Position numbers and translations under genes: made by a program
Shown: positions 40,741-50,631 of the stretch, in pieces
How positions within the stretch are numbered: the first letter of the stretch is position 1
Layout: every line of letters starts with the position of its first letter
From: Bacillus sp. FJAT-14578
GTDB taxonomy: Bacteria > Bacillota > Bacilli > Bacillales > Bacillaceae_H
Length of the DNA: 64,000 nucleotides
Assembly: GCF_000504165.1 (NCBI RefSeq)
Contig: NZ_KI632507.1
Coordinates: 124,286 to 188,285 of the forward strand
Direction: 5' to 3'
The notes under the pieces: model-generated
Seen by the model: the letters and a program-made list of their open reading frames with translations, nothing else
Database searches by the model: none
What the model was told of the DNA's origin: nothing

Positions 40741-42267
40741 ATGGAAGCACTTCAATATTTAATAAATGGATTTGAAACGGCCTTGGTTTGGTATAATCTA
40801 GCCTTTGCATTTTTCGGAGTGTTGATTGGAACGGCTGTCGGGGTACTGCCTGGGATCGGCCCGATGAGTGGAGTGGCATTGTTGATTCCGGTTACGGCTA
40901 CGTTAACAAGCGGACTCGGACCTGAGGAAGCGGCTGCAAGTTCCATCATTTTGTTAGCTGGTGTGTATTATGGAGCCATGTACGGAGGGTCCACGACATC
41001 AATTTTGTTGAATACACCGGGTGAATCATCATCGGTTGTGACAGCATTGGACGGATACCAAATGGCAAGGCAGGGAAGAGCCGGAGCGGCCTTATCCATT
41101 GCGGCAATCGGTTCGTTTGTCGCTTCAATTGTGTCCGTTATCGCCCTGGTCTTCTTGGCTCAGCCTTTATCCGATGTGGCATTAAAGTTTGGTCCAGCTG
41201 AATATTTTGCTCTGATGATTTTAGGGTTATGTGCTGTGAGCGGTTTGGCAGGAAACTCCACTACAAAAGCGCTGATGATGACGGTGTTTGGTTTACTGCT
41301 CGCTACCATCGGCATGGATAATGTATCAGGTGTTGCCCGTTTTACGTATGATATCCCGGTTCTTTATCAAGGGTTGGAATTTTTAACGGTAGCGGTAGGG
41401 CTATTTGCGCTGGGAGAGGTATTTAAAGCCATCCTAGAAAGAGAACAGAATGACGGGGAAGTCAATAAAATTACCCGTATTCTTCCGACAAAAAAGGATT
41501 TAAAAGACAGCTCCGCTCCTATTTTACGCGGGTCACTGCTCGGTTTCTTCATCGGAATTTTACCAGGAGCAGGAGCGACGCTCGCTTCTTTCTTTTCCTA
41601 CAGCCTGGAAAAGAAAATCAGCAAAAATTCTTCTAAGTTTGGCCAAGGGGCGATTGAAGGAGTGGCAGCACCGGAATCTGCCAACAATGCCGCATCAGGC
41701 GGAGCGATGATTCCGCTGTTGACTTTGGGAATCCCGGGATCCGGAACAACCGCGATTTTAATGGGAGCGCTGATTATGTACAATGTCCAGCCAGGTCCAT
41801 TATTATTTGAAGATCATCCGCAAGTTGCGTGGGGCCTGATTGCGAGTATGTTTATCGGAAACGTTATGCTTCTCGTACTGAACATGCCGCTCGTTAAGGT
41901 ATTTGCAAAAATCATTCAAACACCGCCTAAATACTTGCTGCCCATCATTGTGGCCATCTCCGTATTTGGGGTGTACGCCGTACAAATCAGCATCTTTGAT
42001 TTACTCTTGTTAATGGCCTGTGGATTGGCCGGCTATTTTCTGGCGAAACATGATTATCCGCTTGCGCCTCTTGTATTGGGTCTTGTGTTAGGGCCGATGA
42101 TTGAGAATAATATGCGAAGAGCGCTGACAGCTTCAAATGGCGATTTTATGATTTTCATCGATAAACCAATTTCTCTAGTCTTTTTACTGATTGCGGCTGC
42201 TTGGATTTTAGTACCTATATTAATGAAAGTAAGAGGGAAGAAAGTAGTCGTGACAGTAGAAGGATAA
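40741..42267 (+). CDS. tctA: Tripartite tricarboxylate transporter large membrane subunit TctA
   Basis: A 508-residue integral membrane protein with about twelve helices. The highly conserved TctA motifs are present: GVLPGIGPMSGVALLIPVT, YYGAMYGGSTTSILLNTPGESSSVVT, GILPGAGATLASFFSYSLEKK, and TLGIPGSGTTAILMGAL. It is the translocating subunit for the TctC-bound carboxylate. ATG 40741 is preceded by AAAGGAGGGAG. A terminator (42270-42315) closes the operon, and the two-component system that follows probably controls it. Confidence 0.94.
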   Translation: MEALQYLINGFETALVWYNLAFAFFGVLIGTAVGVLPGIGPMSGVALLIPVTATLTSGLGPEEAAASSIILLAGVYYGAMYGGSTTSILLNTPGESSSVVTALDGYQMARQGRAGAALSIAAIGSFVASIVSVIALVFLAQPLSDVALKFGPAEYFALMILGLCAVSGLAGNSTTKALMMTVFGLLLATIGMDNVSGVARFTYDIPVLYQGLEFLTVAVGLFALGEVFKAILEREQNDGEVNKITRILPTKKDLKDSSAPILRGSLLGFFIGILPGAGATLASFFSYSLEKKISKNSSKFGQGAIEGVAAPESANNAASGGAMIPLLTLGIPGSGTTAILMGALIMYNVQPGPLLFEDHPQVAWGLIASMFIGNVMLLVLNMPLVKVFAKIIQTPPKYLLPIIVAISVFGVYAVQISIFDLLLLMACGLAGYFLAKHDYPLAPLVLGLVLGPMIENNMRRALTASNGDFMIFIDKPISLVFLLIAAAWILVPILMKVRGKKVVVTVEG

Positions 42268-42269
42268 TC

Positions 42270-42315
42270 AAAAAAAGACACGTGCTGACAAAAAGTGAGC
42301 GATGTGTCTTTTTTT
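42270..42315 (+). terminator. Rho-independent terminator of the tct operon
   Basis: AAAAAAAGACAC pairs with GTGTCTTTTTTT; the T run follows at once. Confidence 0.85.
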
Positions 42316-42371
42316 GTTTTGAATAAACCAAATTTTCAGATTAGAATATAGAGAGAAGGAGGAAAACGGCT

Positions 42372-43994
42372 TTGAGATTGCATCATAAACTTATATTGCT
42401 TATCGGATTGCTCTTGTTTTCAGTTGTGATCATCATGGGAGCTATTTTTCATGATATGGAAGTAAAAATGATAAAAGAGCAGATAGGACAAAGGGCATTG
42501 ACATTAGCGGAAACCATTGCATTAACCCCTGAAGTGCAGAAGGGTTTTGACAGTTCAGATCCTTCGCGGGTTATCCAGCCGTTTGCCGAAAACATTCGTA
42601 AAAAGACGGGCGCGGAATTTATTGTAGTGGGAAATAAAGAGGGAATTCGTTATTCCCACCCGATTCCTGAAAGACTAGGAAGAAAAATGATCGGGGGAGA
42701 TAATGGAGAAGTATTAAAAGGGAAGTCCATTATTTCTGAAGCGGTTGGATCCCTTGGACCTTCTTTGAGGGGAAAAGCTCCTGTGTTTAATGAAGAAAAA
42801 CAAGTCATTGGTGTCGTGTCGGTAGGATTTTCAATAAGCGACATTGAAAAGATGACGGATGTTTATCGAAATAGAATCATTTTATTCGCTCTTTTAATTT
42901 TGATGATAGGAGCTTTTGGCGCCATGATGATTGCATATGGCGTCGATAAAGCGCTGTTTGGGTTGAAACCGGAGGAAATCGGTCGATTATATATGGAAAA
43001 ACAAGCCATTCTTGAATCCATCAGGGAGGGACTCATTGCCGTCAATGCACAAGGACATATTACAATGATCAATCATACGGCCTTGGAGTTTCTCGATTTA
43101 GAAGCGGGAACTCCAGTACTTGGGAAGAAAATTTTGGATGTTCTGCCCAACTCCCGCTTGCTGGAAGTGATCAGAACAGGACAGGCAGAATATGATCAGG
43201 AAATGATGATAGGAGAAAATATCGTCGTGGCCAATCGCCTTCCTGTCCGCAGTGATGATGCCGGGGTCATTGGAGCGGTCGTAAGTTTCCGGAATAAGTC
43301 TGAATTGTACAGGCTGACAGAGGAGCTTTCCCAAGTAAAACGATATGCAGAAGCGTTAAGGGCACAAACTCATGAGTATTCGAACAAGCTGTATATGATA
43401 TCAGGGCTCATTCAATTAGAGTCGTATCAGGAAGCCATTGAGCTCATTACGAGAGAGTCGGATATTCATCAAAACCTTTTTCAATTTATCATGAAGGAAA
43501 TCCCTGATCCGATGATTGGGGGATTATTGATTGGAAAATTCAATAGGGCAAGCGAATTGAAAGTGCAGTTGGAAATTGATCGGGAGAGCAGTTTTAGGGA
43601 TGTTCCCCATTCAGTGGACCGCAGTTCTCTTGTGACCATCATCGGTAATTTGATTGATAATGCGATGGAAGCCACTTTTGAAAACGCTTCACCAATTAAA
43701 AATGTCAAAGTCTTTTTTACGGATTTAGGAGAAGACTTAATTATTGAAGTAGAAGATAACGGAAGCGGTATATCTGAGGAACAGGCAACAAAAATTTTTG
43801 AGATGGGGTTTTCGACAAAATCAGAAGAAAATCGCGGCTTTGGTTTAGCGCTTGTAAAACAATCGATTGAAAGATTAGGGGGATATATTACGTTTAATCC
43901 GGGAGCTTCTTTAGGAACGGTATTTACAGTAGCGATTCCTAAACATAGGGCGGAGATGAAACGGAGGGAGAATCATGGCATACAAACAAACTGA
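42372..43994 (+). CDS. CitA/DcuS-type sensor histidine kinase
   Basis: A 540-residue kinase with an N-terminal membrane helix, an extracytoplasmic single-Cache domain (about 35-165, with EFIVVGNKEGIRYSHP and LGRKMIGGDNGEVLKGK typical of carboxylate sensing), a second membrane helix near 170-190, a PAS domain (about 205-320), the phosphorylation site AQTHEYSNKLYMISGLIQLE and an ATPase (GNLIDNAMEAT, GRGFGLALVKQ-like NRGFGLALVKQ). It is expected to sense di- or tricarboxylates and to control the preceding tct operon. TTG 42372 is chosen because AGGAGG precedes it; the 3' end overlaps the regulator gene by 20 bp. Confidence 0.9.
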   Translation: MRLHHKLILLIGLLLFSVVIIMGAIFHDMEVKMIKEQIGQRALTLAETIALTPEVQKGFDSSDPSRVIQPFAENIRKKTGAEFIVVGNKEGIRYSHPIPERLGRKMIGGDNGEVLKGKSIISEAVGSLGPSLRGKAPVFNEEKQVIGVVSVGFSISDIEKMTDVYRNRIILFALLILMIGAFGAMMIAYGVDKALFGLKPEEIGRLYMEKQAILESIREGLIAVNAQGHITMINHTALEFLDLEAGTPVLGKKILDVLPNSRLLEVIRTGQAEYDQEMMIGENIVVANRLPVRSDDAGVIGAVVSFRNKSELYRLTEELSQVKRYAEALRAQTHEYSNKLYMISGLIQLESYQEAIELITRESDIHQNLFQFIMKEIPDPMIGGLLIGKFNRASELKVQLEIDRESSFRDVPHSVDRSSLVTIIGNLIDNAMEATFENASPIKNVKVFFTDLGEDLIIEVEDNGSGISEEQATKIFEMGFSTKSEENRGFGLALVKQSIERLGGYITFNPGASLGTVFTVAIPKHRAEMKRRENHGIQTN

Positions 43995-44685
43995 GCAATG
44001 GATTTCAGTGTTAATTATAGAAGATGATCATCGAATCGCGGAAATTAACCGCCGATTTATAGAGAAAGTCCATGGCTATGAAGTAGTGGGAGTTGCGATG
44101 AACGAAGAGGAAGCAAAAGAACAGCTGGACATTCTCTGTCCGGACCTAGTACTGCTTGATATGTATTTCCCGGATATGAACGGGTTGGATTTACTTCGAT
44201 ATATTAAGCAGCAACATCATTCGACGGATGTTATTATGATTACCGCTGGAAAAGAAGTGGAAGCCGTAAGGGAAGCTATTGGTCAAGGGATATTTGACTA
44301 TATCATTAAACCAGTCATTTTTCAGCGATTTGAACAAACGTTATCAAACTATAAAAACTATCGTGAGAAAGTAGAAAAGTGGATTAATGAAAAGGAATCC
44401 GTCAATCAAGAAAAAGTAGATGAGCTAATGCTTAAAAATCGAAAAGTCGAAGAAAAGATATCGTACCTGCCAAAAGGGATTGATCGGTTAACACTGGAAA
44501 AAGTGTCAGACGTCATTCAAAAACGCTCCGGCGGGTTAACGGCGGATGAAGTAGGAAAGGAAATTGGAGCGAGCCGTTCGACTGCGAGAAGATATTTGGA
44601 GTATCTCGTCTCTAAAGGAGATGTCGCAGCCGACTTGTCATATGGGGTTGTAGGGCGGCCAGAGAGAGTATATATGCTGAGATAG
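43975..44685 (+). CDS. CitB/DcuR-type response regulator
   Basis: A 236-residue response regulator with an N-terminal receiver domain (IIEDDHRIAEINRRFIE; phosphorylated D in DLVLLDMYFPDMNGL; K in DYIIKPV), a helical linker and a C-terminal helix-turn-helix (TADEVGKEIGASRSTARRYLEYL) of the CitT/DcuR type. It is partner of the kinase encoded just upstream, whose gene it overlaps. The set matches the citST-type arrangement of Bacillus, where the kinase-regulator pair induces a citrate carrier. Start at ATG 43975 with GGAGGGAG upstream inside the kinase gene. Confidence 0.92.
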   Translation: MAYKQTEQWISVLIIEDDHRIAEINRRFIEKVHGYEVVGVAMNEEEAKEQLDILCPDLVLLDMYFPDMNGLDLLRYIKQQHHSTDVIMITAGKEVEAVREAIGQGIFDYIIKPVIFQRFEQTLSNYKNYREKVEKWINEKESVNQEKVDELMLKNRKVEEKISYLPKGIDRLTLEKVSDVIQKRSGGLTADEVGKEIGASRSTARRYLEYLVSKGDVAADLSYGVVGRPERVYMLR

Positions 44686-44693
44686 GATCGATT

Positions 44694-44738
44694 TAGAAAA
44701 TTCGGCATGGCCTAACAGCGGCCATGCCGAATTTTCTA
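44694..44738. repeat. 19-bp perfect hairpin (CATGG family, copy 3)
   Basis: 44694-44712 is exactly complementary to 44720-44738, loop TAACAGC. The string GATCGATTTAGAAAATTCGG (44686-44705), the left arm with its flank, occurs again on its own at 54558-54577. It separates the convergent regulator gene and PepSY gene. Confidence 0.7.
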
Positions 44739-44743
44739 GACTA

Positions 44744-45313
44744 TTAATCATCATAACGATCATCATTGTCGTCATCTAATTCTAACTCTAAAACCTTACC
44801 GGTTTCAGCATCAATCGTTATATCCGCTTCACCTTTGTCTGTTTTCAATTCCATTTCATATTCATATCTGCCATCATCTTTATCTAATTCGATTTTTACT
44901 ATTTCACCTGCTACTTGCTTTGTTGCGATTGCCATGGCTTCTTGTTCAGAAAGCAGCCCTTCTAATGTTGTAGTTGAGACCTGATCATCACGGTCATCAT
45001 CGAATCCATTTTCTTCTACTTTTAAAATGTCTGCCGTATGCGCGTCTACATAGATGTCATAATCTTTTTTATCTTTATCAATGTCAACTTCATAATAGGT
45101 TCGACCGTTCTTGCTTTCCAGCTCAATGCCTTCAACTGTTCCGTTTACTTGTTTTAATGCTGCTGCTTTGGCTTTTTCCATACCGATCACTTCGTTTGTC
45201 TGTTTCACTTCTACCTTTTGTTGATCATCTTTTTGGGCGAATCCTTGTTTAACCGCAAGGGAACCACCTAATATAAGAGCTGCTGCTAACGTAATGGGAA
45301 CTAATCTTTTCAT
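44744..45313 (-). CDS. PepSY-domain exported protein (YkoJ-like)
   Basis: A 189-residue secreted or anchored protein with an N-terminal signal segment (TLAAALILGGSLAVKQGFA) and two PepSY domains (about 40-110 and 110-180): GMEKAKAAALKQVNGTVEGIELE...YYEVDIDKD and SEQEAMAIATKQVAGEIVKIELD...YEYEMELKT. PepSY domains are thought to inhibit or sense proteases or bind cell-surface ligands. It lies downstream of a second PepSY gene and the YkoGH-like two-component system, as in Bacillus subtilis ykoGHIJ. The acidic tail ends DDDNDDRYDD. Confidence 0.85.
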   Translation of the reverse strand: MKRLVPITLAAALILGGSLAVKQGFAQKDDQQKVEVKQTNEVIGMEKAKAAALKQVNGTVEGIELESKNGRTYYEVDIDKDKKDYDIYVDAHTADILKVEENGFDDDRDDQVSTTTLEGLLSEQEAMAIATKQVAGEIVKIELDKDDGRYEYEMELKTDKGEADITIDAETGKVLELELDDDNDDRYDD

Positions 45314-45434
45314 TTCCGCTCTCCTCCTAAACCTTTTGTTTTGTTCTTACAGTATCTACTGTAACCATCAAAAATGAGAGGAAAGGAATAGAAAGATTAA
45401 AATTTGATGAGAAAGCGTCTTGAGTTTTCTCATT

Positions 45435-46175
45435 TTATTCATGATCGTCATCATGATTGTCTTCCCAGATGACGGATTTCACTGCACGTGTATAGGCATC
45501 AACTTGAACTTCTGCTTCTCTGTCATCATCTAATTCAACATCAACGATATAATAAGGTGTTTGCCCGTTTGGGTGAAAAAAATCCGCATCATCACCGATT
45601 CCATTCACATGCTTTTCAGCAATGACAATCGCCTCATTTTCGGTAATAATGCTAGCTGTTTCCTGGATCGAGTCAATCACGGTACCCGTAAAAGGATCTA
45701 ATTTTAACGTTATTTTTTCGTTGTTGCTGCTTACAACTGCTTTATAATAAGACGTTTCCTTTTCCTCAACATATTCGATCGAATCGACATGGCCTTGTGA
45801 AGAAAGTTGTGCTTTAATTTCTTTTTCTGTTAGTCGTTCTTTTAGTGTTTCTTTTTGTGGAGTTTCGTCCAATGGCGGTTCCTCTTTGGTTTTAGCATCC
45901 GACTCTCTGGTAATCGATATTACTTCACCATTTTCAGCATCGATTCGAATATGGTAAATGCCTGTTTTAAGCTTCATGTCTACCTGGTACTCATCATTTG
46001 TTTTCGTTGTTTTTATAATGTCACCATGATATTTGTCCGTGGCCACCTTTTTCGCTTCTTCCTCTGTCAACGTTTGTGCCGATAACGAGGGTGCCCGCCA
46101 CTGTAAGCCGATAAAAACAAACAGGCCAATGATAAGAGCGCCTCCGACTATAACCAGCCATTTTCTATTTTTCAT
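45435..46175 (-). CDS. PepSY-domain membrane-anchored protein (YkoI-like)
   Basis: A 246-residue protein with an N-terminal membrane anchor (WLVIVGGALIIGLFVFIGLQW) and three PepSY-like units (LTEEEAKKVATDKYHGDIIKTTK; LTEKEIKAQLSSQGHVDSIEYVEE; ITENEAIVIAEKHVNGIGDDADFF), each followed by the conserved Yy-V/D strand. It lies 66 bp downstream of the kinase and shares its strand. The protein is likely to be outside the membrane and may modulate the kinase or a protease. The region from 45314 to 45434 holds no further gene. Confidence 0.85.
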   Translation of the reverse strand: MKNRKWLVIVGGALIIGLFVFIGLQWRAPSLSAQTLTEEEAKKVATDKYHGDIIKTTKTNDEYQVDMKLKTGIYHIRIDAENGEVISITRESDAKTKEEPPLDETPQKETLKERLTEKEIKAQLSSQGHVDSIEYVEEKETSYYKAVVSSNNEKITLKLDPFTGTVIDSIQETASIITENEAIVIAEKHVNGIGDDADFFHPNGQTPYYIVDVELDDDREAEVQVDAYTRAVKSVIWEDNHDDDHE

Positions 46176-46241
46176 TCGATCACCTTATCCTGCGTATAAT
46201 AGCTCAAGTATATCGAGGTAAAATGAGAACTTGATGAGAGA

Positions 46242-47591
46242 TCAAGGATGACGGAAAAAAAGTGTGACCGTTGTTCCTCTGCCTTCAAGGCTATCCAGCT
46301 CAATTCGCACATCTATCGCATCAGCAATTTCTTTTGCCATCGAAAGCCCGAGGCCTGATCCGCCTTGCTTTCGGCTTCTTGCTTTATCTACTCGATAGAA
46401 ACGATCGAACACTTTAGTCAAGTCATCTTTAGGAATCCCGATTCCTCTATCTTCAATTCGTATATATGCCTCACGATCCGTTTTTCCAAGAAAAACAGAA
46501 ATCAAGCCATCACTATATTTCCGTGCATTATCTAAAAAGATAAACAGAAGCTGTTTCACTTTTTGAACATCCGTAAACACCTCAATGTTTTCACGACTAT
46601 GAACTTTTACCGTTCGTTGATACGCATTTTTATACACTTTTGCTACTTCAGCCATCATCTCTGCAAGAGAAACATTTTCCTTTTCTATCTGCCATTGTTC
46701 CTGATGTTTTGCAAGCAAGAGAAGCTGTTCTGTCATTTCCCTCATCCGTATCGCTTCAGAATGAATCGCTTCGATCGATTCGTTAAACAAATCGGGACGC
46801 TCAAGCCCTCTTCTTTTTAAAAGACTTGCATAACTTTCGATAACGGTTAAAGGTGTTTTTAATTCGTGCGATGCGTTTGATACGAATTGCTCCTGTTTTT
46901 CAAAGTTTGTTTGCAAAAGATCGATCATATGGTTAAAGGTTTCCCCCATTTCCACAAGCTCATCTTTTGATTTCCCTTCAAGATTAAGGCGCTTGAATTG
47001 ACCGCTCGTCTGAATCTCTTTCATCGTTTCAATCATCGTACGAATCGGACGGGCAATAAAGTCACTAAGAATCGTACTTGAAATAAACATAGGAATCATC
47101 GCAATCACAGTTACTGCCATTAAAACGATTCTTAATACCGCAAGCATATCATCTGTAGCTTCAATGCTTTTCGTCAATTGCAGATTCACGATACTTCCGT
47201 CCGTCCAAATAATGGGATTGGAAACAAATACATATCTCTTTTCGTTATAGGTAATGATGTCGCTATGTTCACCAGGAAAAAATGAACTCTCCCGTTTACT
47301 TAAAGCGTGTTCTGTTTCAGAGGTGATAGCGATTCCTTTACGTTGGCCTTCTTTTAAGATTTCAACCATTCCATCAATCGGTACGTAAGCACGCAAAAGA
47401 TCATTAGGTGAAATTCGGCCAACATTTTCACTGACGTCCCTGGCTATTTTCTCTGTTTCCGCTTTTGCACGGTCAAGTTCATTTGCCGTCATTAAGTGAC
47501 TAAAAACGAGATAGATGGAGACATTCATGATCAGTAATAAAACGATGAATAAAACCGTCGTATATAAATTGATTTTATTTCTTAATTTCAT
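46242..47591 (-). CDS. ykoH: Sensor histidine kinase, YkoH-like
   Basis: A 449-residue kinase with two membrane segments (about 10-32 and 148-170), a HAMP domain, the H-box SNASHELKTPLTVIESYASLL, an N-box FLDNARKYSDG and the G-box GGSGLGLSMAKEIADAI. It overlaps the response regulator gene by four bases (start ATG at 47591), so translation is coupled. Bacillus subtilis YkoH is the likely counterpart because of the adjoining PepSY proteins; the signal sensed is not known. Confidence 0.85.
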   Translation of the reverse strand: MKLRNKINLYTTVLFIVLLLIMNVSIYLVFSHLMTANELDRAKAETEKIARDVSENVGRISPNDLLRAYVPIDGMVEILKEGQRKGIAITSETEHALSKRESSFFPGEHSDIITYNEKRYVFVSNPIIWTDGSIVNLQLTKSIEATDDMLAVLRIVLMAVTVIAMIPMFISSTILSDFIARPIRTMIETMKEIQTSGQFKRLNLEGKSKDELVEMGETFNHMIDLLQTNFEKQEQFVSNASHELKTPLTVIESYASLLKRRGLERPDLFNESIEAIHSEAIRMREMTEQLLLLAKHQEQWQIEKENVSLAEMMAEVAKVYKNAYQRTVKVHSRENIEVFTDVQKVKQLLFIFLDNARKYSDGLISVFLGKTDREAYIRIEDRGIGIPKDDLTKVFDRFYRVDKARSRKQGGSGLGLSMAKEIADAIDVRIELDSLEGRGTTVTLFFRHP

Positions 47592-48289
47592 TTTGCATCC
47601 TTTAATACATAGCCGACGCCTCTAACCGTATGAATGAGCGGTGAATCATAGGTGTAGTCGACTTTTTTTCGAACATAGCGGATATAGACATCCACTACAT
47701 TCGTATCTCCATAATAATCATAGCCCCACACAGCTTCTAAAATTTGCTCCCGTTGCAATACTTGTCGCTTATTTTTCAGTAAATACAAAAGCAAATCATA
47801 TTCTTTTGGCGTAAGGTCAATTTCATTTTCCCCCCTGATTACTTCACGTGTTTTTTCATTTACCTTTAAATCACCGGCTGTCAACCATTCATCATCCGCT
47901 TCCTGTTTTGAGGGGGCTGCTGCCCGCATCCGTAACACGGCACGAATTCTTGCAAGCAATTCCTCAATTTGAAAAGGCTTTGTAATATAATCATTCGCTC
48001 CAAGATCAAGCCCTGATACTTTATCCTCAACAGAGCCTTTTGCTGTTAACAAAATAACAGGAGTATAAGAATCATTCGAGCGAATGCGACGAAGAAGCTC
48101 AATCCCGCTTAACCCCGGAAGCATCACATCTAACAAAATCAAATCCCATTTTCCCGTCCGATACGCTTCAAGCGCTTCAATTCCATCGGCTGCTTTCCCG
48201 ATCTGATATCCCTCATACTCAAGCTCCAACTCTAGCAGTCTTAAGATCTTTTCCTCATCTTCAACAATTAGTATCGATTCTTTGGACAT
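47588..48289 (-). CDS. ykoG: OmpR-family response regulator, YkoG-like
   Basis: A 233-residue response regulator with receiver residues in LIVEDEEKILRLLE, phosphorylated D in WDLILLDVMLPG and K in YITKPF, plus a winged-helix output domain (ALLYLLKNKRQVLQREQILEAVWGYDYYGDTNVVDVYIRYVRKKVD pattern). It is the first gene of the four-gene minus-strand set regulator, kinase, PepSY, PepSY. The start ATG 48289 is preceded by AGGAGG (minus strand). The DNA between it and the divergent pepF is 290 bp and probably holds both promoters. Confidence 0.88.
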   Translation of the reverse strand: MSKESILIVEDEEKILRLLELELEYEGYQIGKAADGIEALEAYRTGKWDLILLDVMLPGLSGIELLRRIRSNDSYTPVILLTAKGSVEDKVSGLDLGANDYITKPFQIEELLARIRAVLRMRAAAPSKQEADDEWLTAGDLKVNEKTREVIRGENEIDLTPKEYDLLLYLLKNKRQVLQREQILEAVWGYDYYGDTNVVDVYIRYVRKKVDYTYDSPLIHTVRGVGYVLKDAK

Positions 48290-48579
48290 TGGTGTACCTC
48301 CTTATTGCAGTCTTCTTTAAACCTGTATTTATCTATTCTAATTTCTCTTCTCATAATAGCTAATCTTGTAAACAATATCCATTTTTTACTGTGGTTAAGC
48401 GCAGGGCGAGGTTTGTCTCCGGTTAGGTTATCTTACAATCGGAAAATTTCTATAAATTGGTAATTCAGAGAGGTTTTTTGGACGTTACAGCGAACATAAA
48501 AAAGTGTTATGACAATTGCAGTAATGGCGGGGTACAAATTTTTGTTCATTTGATTTTGGAGGAAGAAGGGGACGAGAAA

Positions 48580-50493
48580 ATGAAGAAAACGATTTTGAAA
48601 TCGATGGCGGCAGTGGTAGTCGCACTTTCGGCAACGGCTGTGCCGGTTAATGTAATGAGTATGGAAGCAGTAGTGGCAAGTGCCGAGGAAATTAAACCCG
48701 CTTATGATACACGCGCGGAAATTTCCCAGCAGTATAAGTGGAAGCTTGAACATATTTATCCGACGAAAAAAGCCTGGGAAGCCGATATCAAAAAAGCGGA
48801 GGAGTTAGCAGAACAATTTGCACTGTATCAAGGGAAGTTAAGCACATCTCCCAAAACGCTGAAGGCTGCTCTGGATGATTACAGTATGTTGATGAGAATC
48901 CATGATAAAGCAAGTGTTTATGCCTATATGTCATTGGATGTAAATGGGTCGGACCCAGCTTCTCAGGAACTGGCGGATCTTGCCGATAACATGTCCGTTC
49001 ATGTGATGGAGAAAACTGCATGGATAGCTCCGGAAATGGTAGGAATCGCTCCTTTAAAAATGGGGGTTTTTCTGAAAGATGAATCTTTGGCTCCATATAA
49101 ATATTTCATCTCTGATATACTTCGAACAAAACCTCATACACTTTCAAAAGAAATAGAGGAGATTCTGGCTCAAGCCGCTCCTTTAGCTGCCAATCCTGAA
49201 GATATATACAATATGCTGACGAAAGACATCAAATTCCCGAATGTTAAAGATGAAAGCGGAGAAGAGGTCCCGCTGACCGTTTCCAATTTTGTTCCGCATT
49301 TAGAAAGTAAAAATCGTGAAGTTCGAAAACAAGCATTTGAATCGTATTATGGAACGCTTACCCAGTACCAAGATACATTGGCCCAAACGTTAAGCGGTAA
49401 AGTCAAGGCAAACAATATGTATGCAAAAGTACGAAAATATGATTCGGCAATGGAGGCAAGTCTGGATCCGAATGACGTCCCGGTGAAAGTATATGACCAG
49501 CTCATTGATACGGTCAATCAACATTTGCCTCTTTTACATCGATACATTGAACTGAAAAAGAAGATGTTAGGTGTGGATGAGCTGCATATGTACGATATTT
49601 ATACACCAATTGTACGAGCGGATGATCGTTATATTCCATATGATCAAGCCCAACAGATGGTTCTTGACGGACTGAAGCCGCTCGGTGAGGAATATGGAAA
49701 GTTATTGAAAGAATCGTTCACCGGTGGATGGATTGACGTCTATCCGACAGAAGGAAAAACGAGTGGTGCTTATCAATGGGGAGCATATGACACCCATCCA
49801 TACATTTTATTGAACTATGAAGGAACGAAGGATGATGTGGCGACAATTGCTCATGAACTGGGCCATGCCATGCAGTCCTATTACACCAATAAAAAGCAGC
49901 CTTATATTACATCTAATTATCCAATCTTCACGGCAGAAGTAGCGTCAACGATGAATGAACATTTATTGTGGGAAAGTGAATATAAAAATGCGAAAACAAA
50001 GGAAGAGAAGATGTATCTATTGAATCAGCGTCTGGAAAATTTCCGCTCTACTTTGTTCCGCCAAACTCAATTCGCCGAATTTGAAAAAGCCATTCACGAC
50101 ATGGATCAAAAAGGTGAGTCGTTGAATGCCGAAGCCCTTAAAGCTTTATATAAAGAACTCAATGAAAAATATTATGGCCCCGCGATGATTTCAGATGAAG
50201 GAATTACCATGGAATGGGCACGCATTCCGCACTTCTATTACAATTTCTATGTATATCAGTATTCAACCAGCTTTGCTGCCTCTACGGCATTGGCCAAACA
50301 AATTCTTGAGCAAGGCCAGCCTGCTGTGGAAAGGGTGGGGGATCAATTCCTGGCAGCCGGCAATTCAAATGATCCCATTAGCATATTAAAAGCGGCCGGT
50401 GTCGATATGTCTACAGCCAAGCCGATTGAAGAAACGATGATGGTCTTTGAACAAACCTTAAATGAGTTGGAAAGACTGTTAAACGAAAAGTAA
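48580..50493 (+). CDS. pepF: Oligoendopeptidase F with export signal
   Basis: A 637-residue M3B zinc metallopeptidase. The HELGH motif begins at H425 (TIAHELGHAMQSYYT), with the third ligand glutamate in FTAEVASTMNEHLL. The N-terminal residues KKTILKSMAAVVVALSATAVPVN plus MSMEAVVASAEE look like a signal peptide with Ala-rich cleavage region, unlike cytoplasmic PepF. So this paralogue is probably secreted or surface-located and degrades peptides outside the cell. ATG 48580 is chosen because GAAGGGGACG lies close and GGAGG lies further upstream; an extended frame to 48457 has no signal and is unlikely. A terminator follows. Confidence 0.9.
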   Translation: MKKTILKSMAAVVVALSATAVPVNVMSMEAVVASAEEIKPAYDTRAEISQQYKWKLEHIYPTKKAWEADIKKAEELAEQFALYQGKLSTSPKTLKAALDDYSMLMRIHDKASVYAYMSLDVNGSDPASQELADLADNMSVHVMEKTAWIAPEMVGIAPLKMGVFLKDESLAPYKYFISDILRTKPHTLSKEIEEILAQAAPLAANPEDIYNMLTKDIKFPNVKDESGEEVPLTVSNFVPHLESKNREVRKQAFESYYGTLTQYQDTLAQTLSGKVKANNMYAKVRKYDSAMEASLDPNDVPVKVYDQLIDTVNQHLPLLHRYIELKKKMLGVDELHMYDIYTPIVRADDRYIPYDQAQQMVLDGLKPLGEEYGKLLKESFTGGWIDVYPTEGKTSGAYQWGAYDTHPYILLNYEGTKDDVATIAHELGHAMQSYYTNKKQPYITSNYPIFTAEVASTMNEHLLWESEYKNAKTKEEKMYLLNQRLENFRSTLFRQTQFAEFEKAIHDMDQKGESLNAEALKALYKELNEKYYGPAMISDEGITMEWARIPHFYYNFYVYQYSTSFAASTALAKQILEQGQPAVERVGDQFLAAGNSNDPISILKAAGVDMSTAKPIEETMMVFEQTLNELERLLNEK

Positions 50494-50509
50494 AAACTAA
50501 ATATAAATA

Positions 50510-50550
50510 AAAAGGAGGAATGTACAGAAATGTGCATTCCTCCTTTTTTT
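50510..50550 (+). terminator. Rho-independent terminator of pepF
   Basis: AAAAGGAGGAATG pairs with CATTCCTCCTTTT and is followed by T residues. Confidence 0.88.
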
Positions 50551-50631
50551 GGTACGCTAAGCCTAGCGGTAAGATAAAAACACGATATAAAAGAATGTTA
50601 AGACACTAAACTCTTAAAGAATCATAAACCA

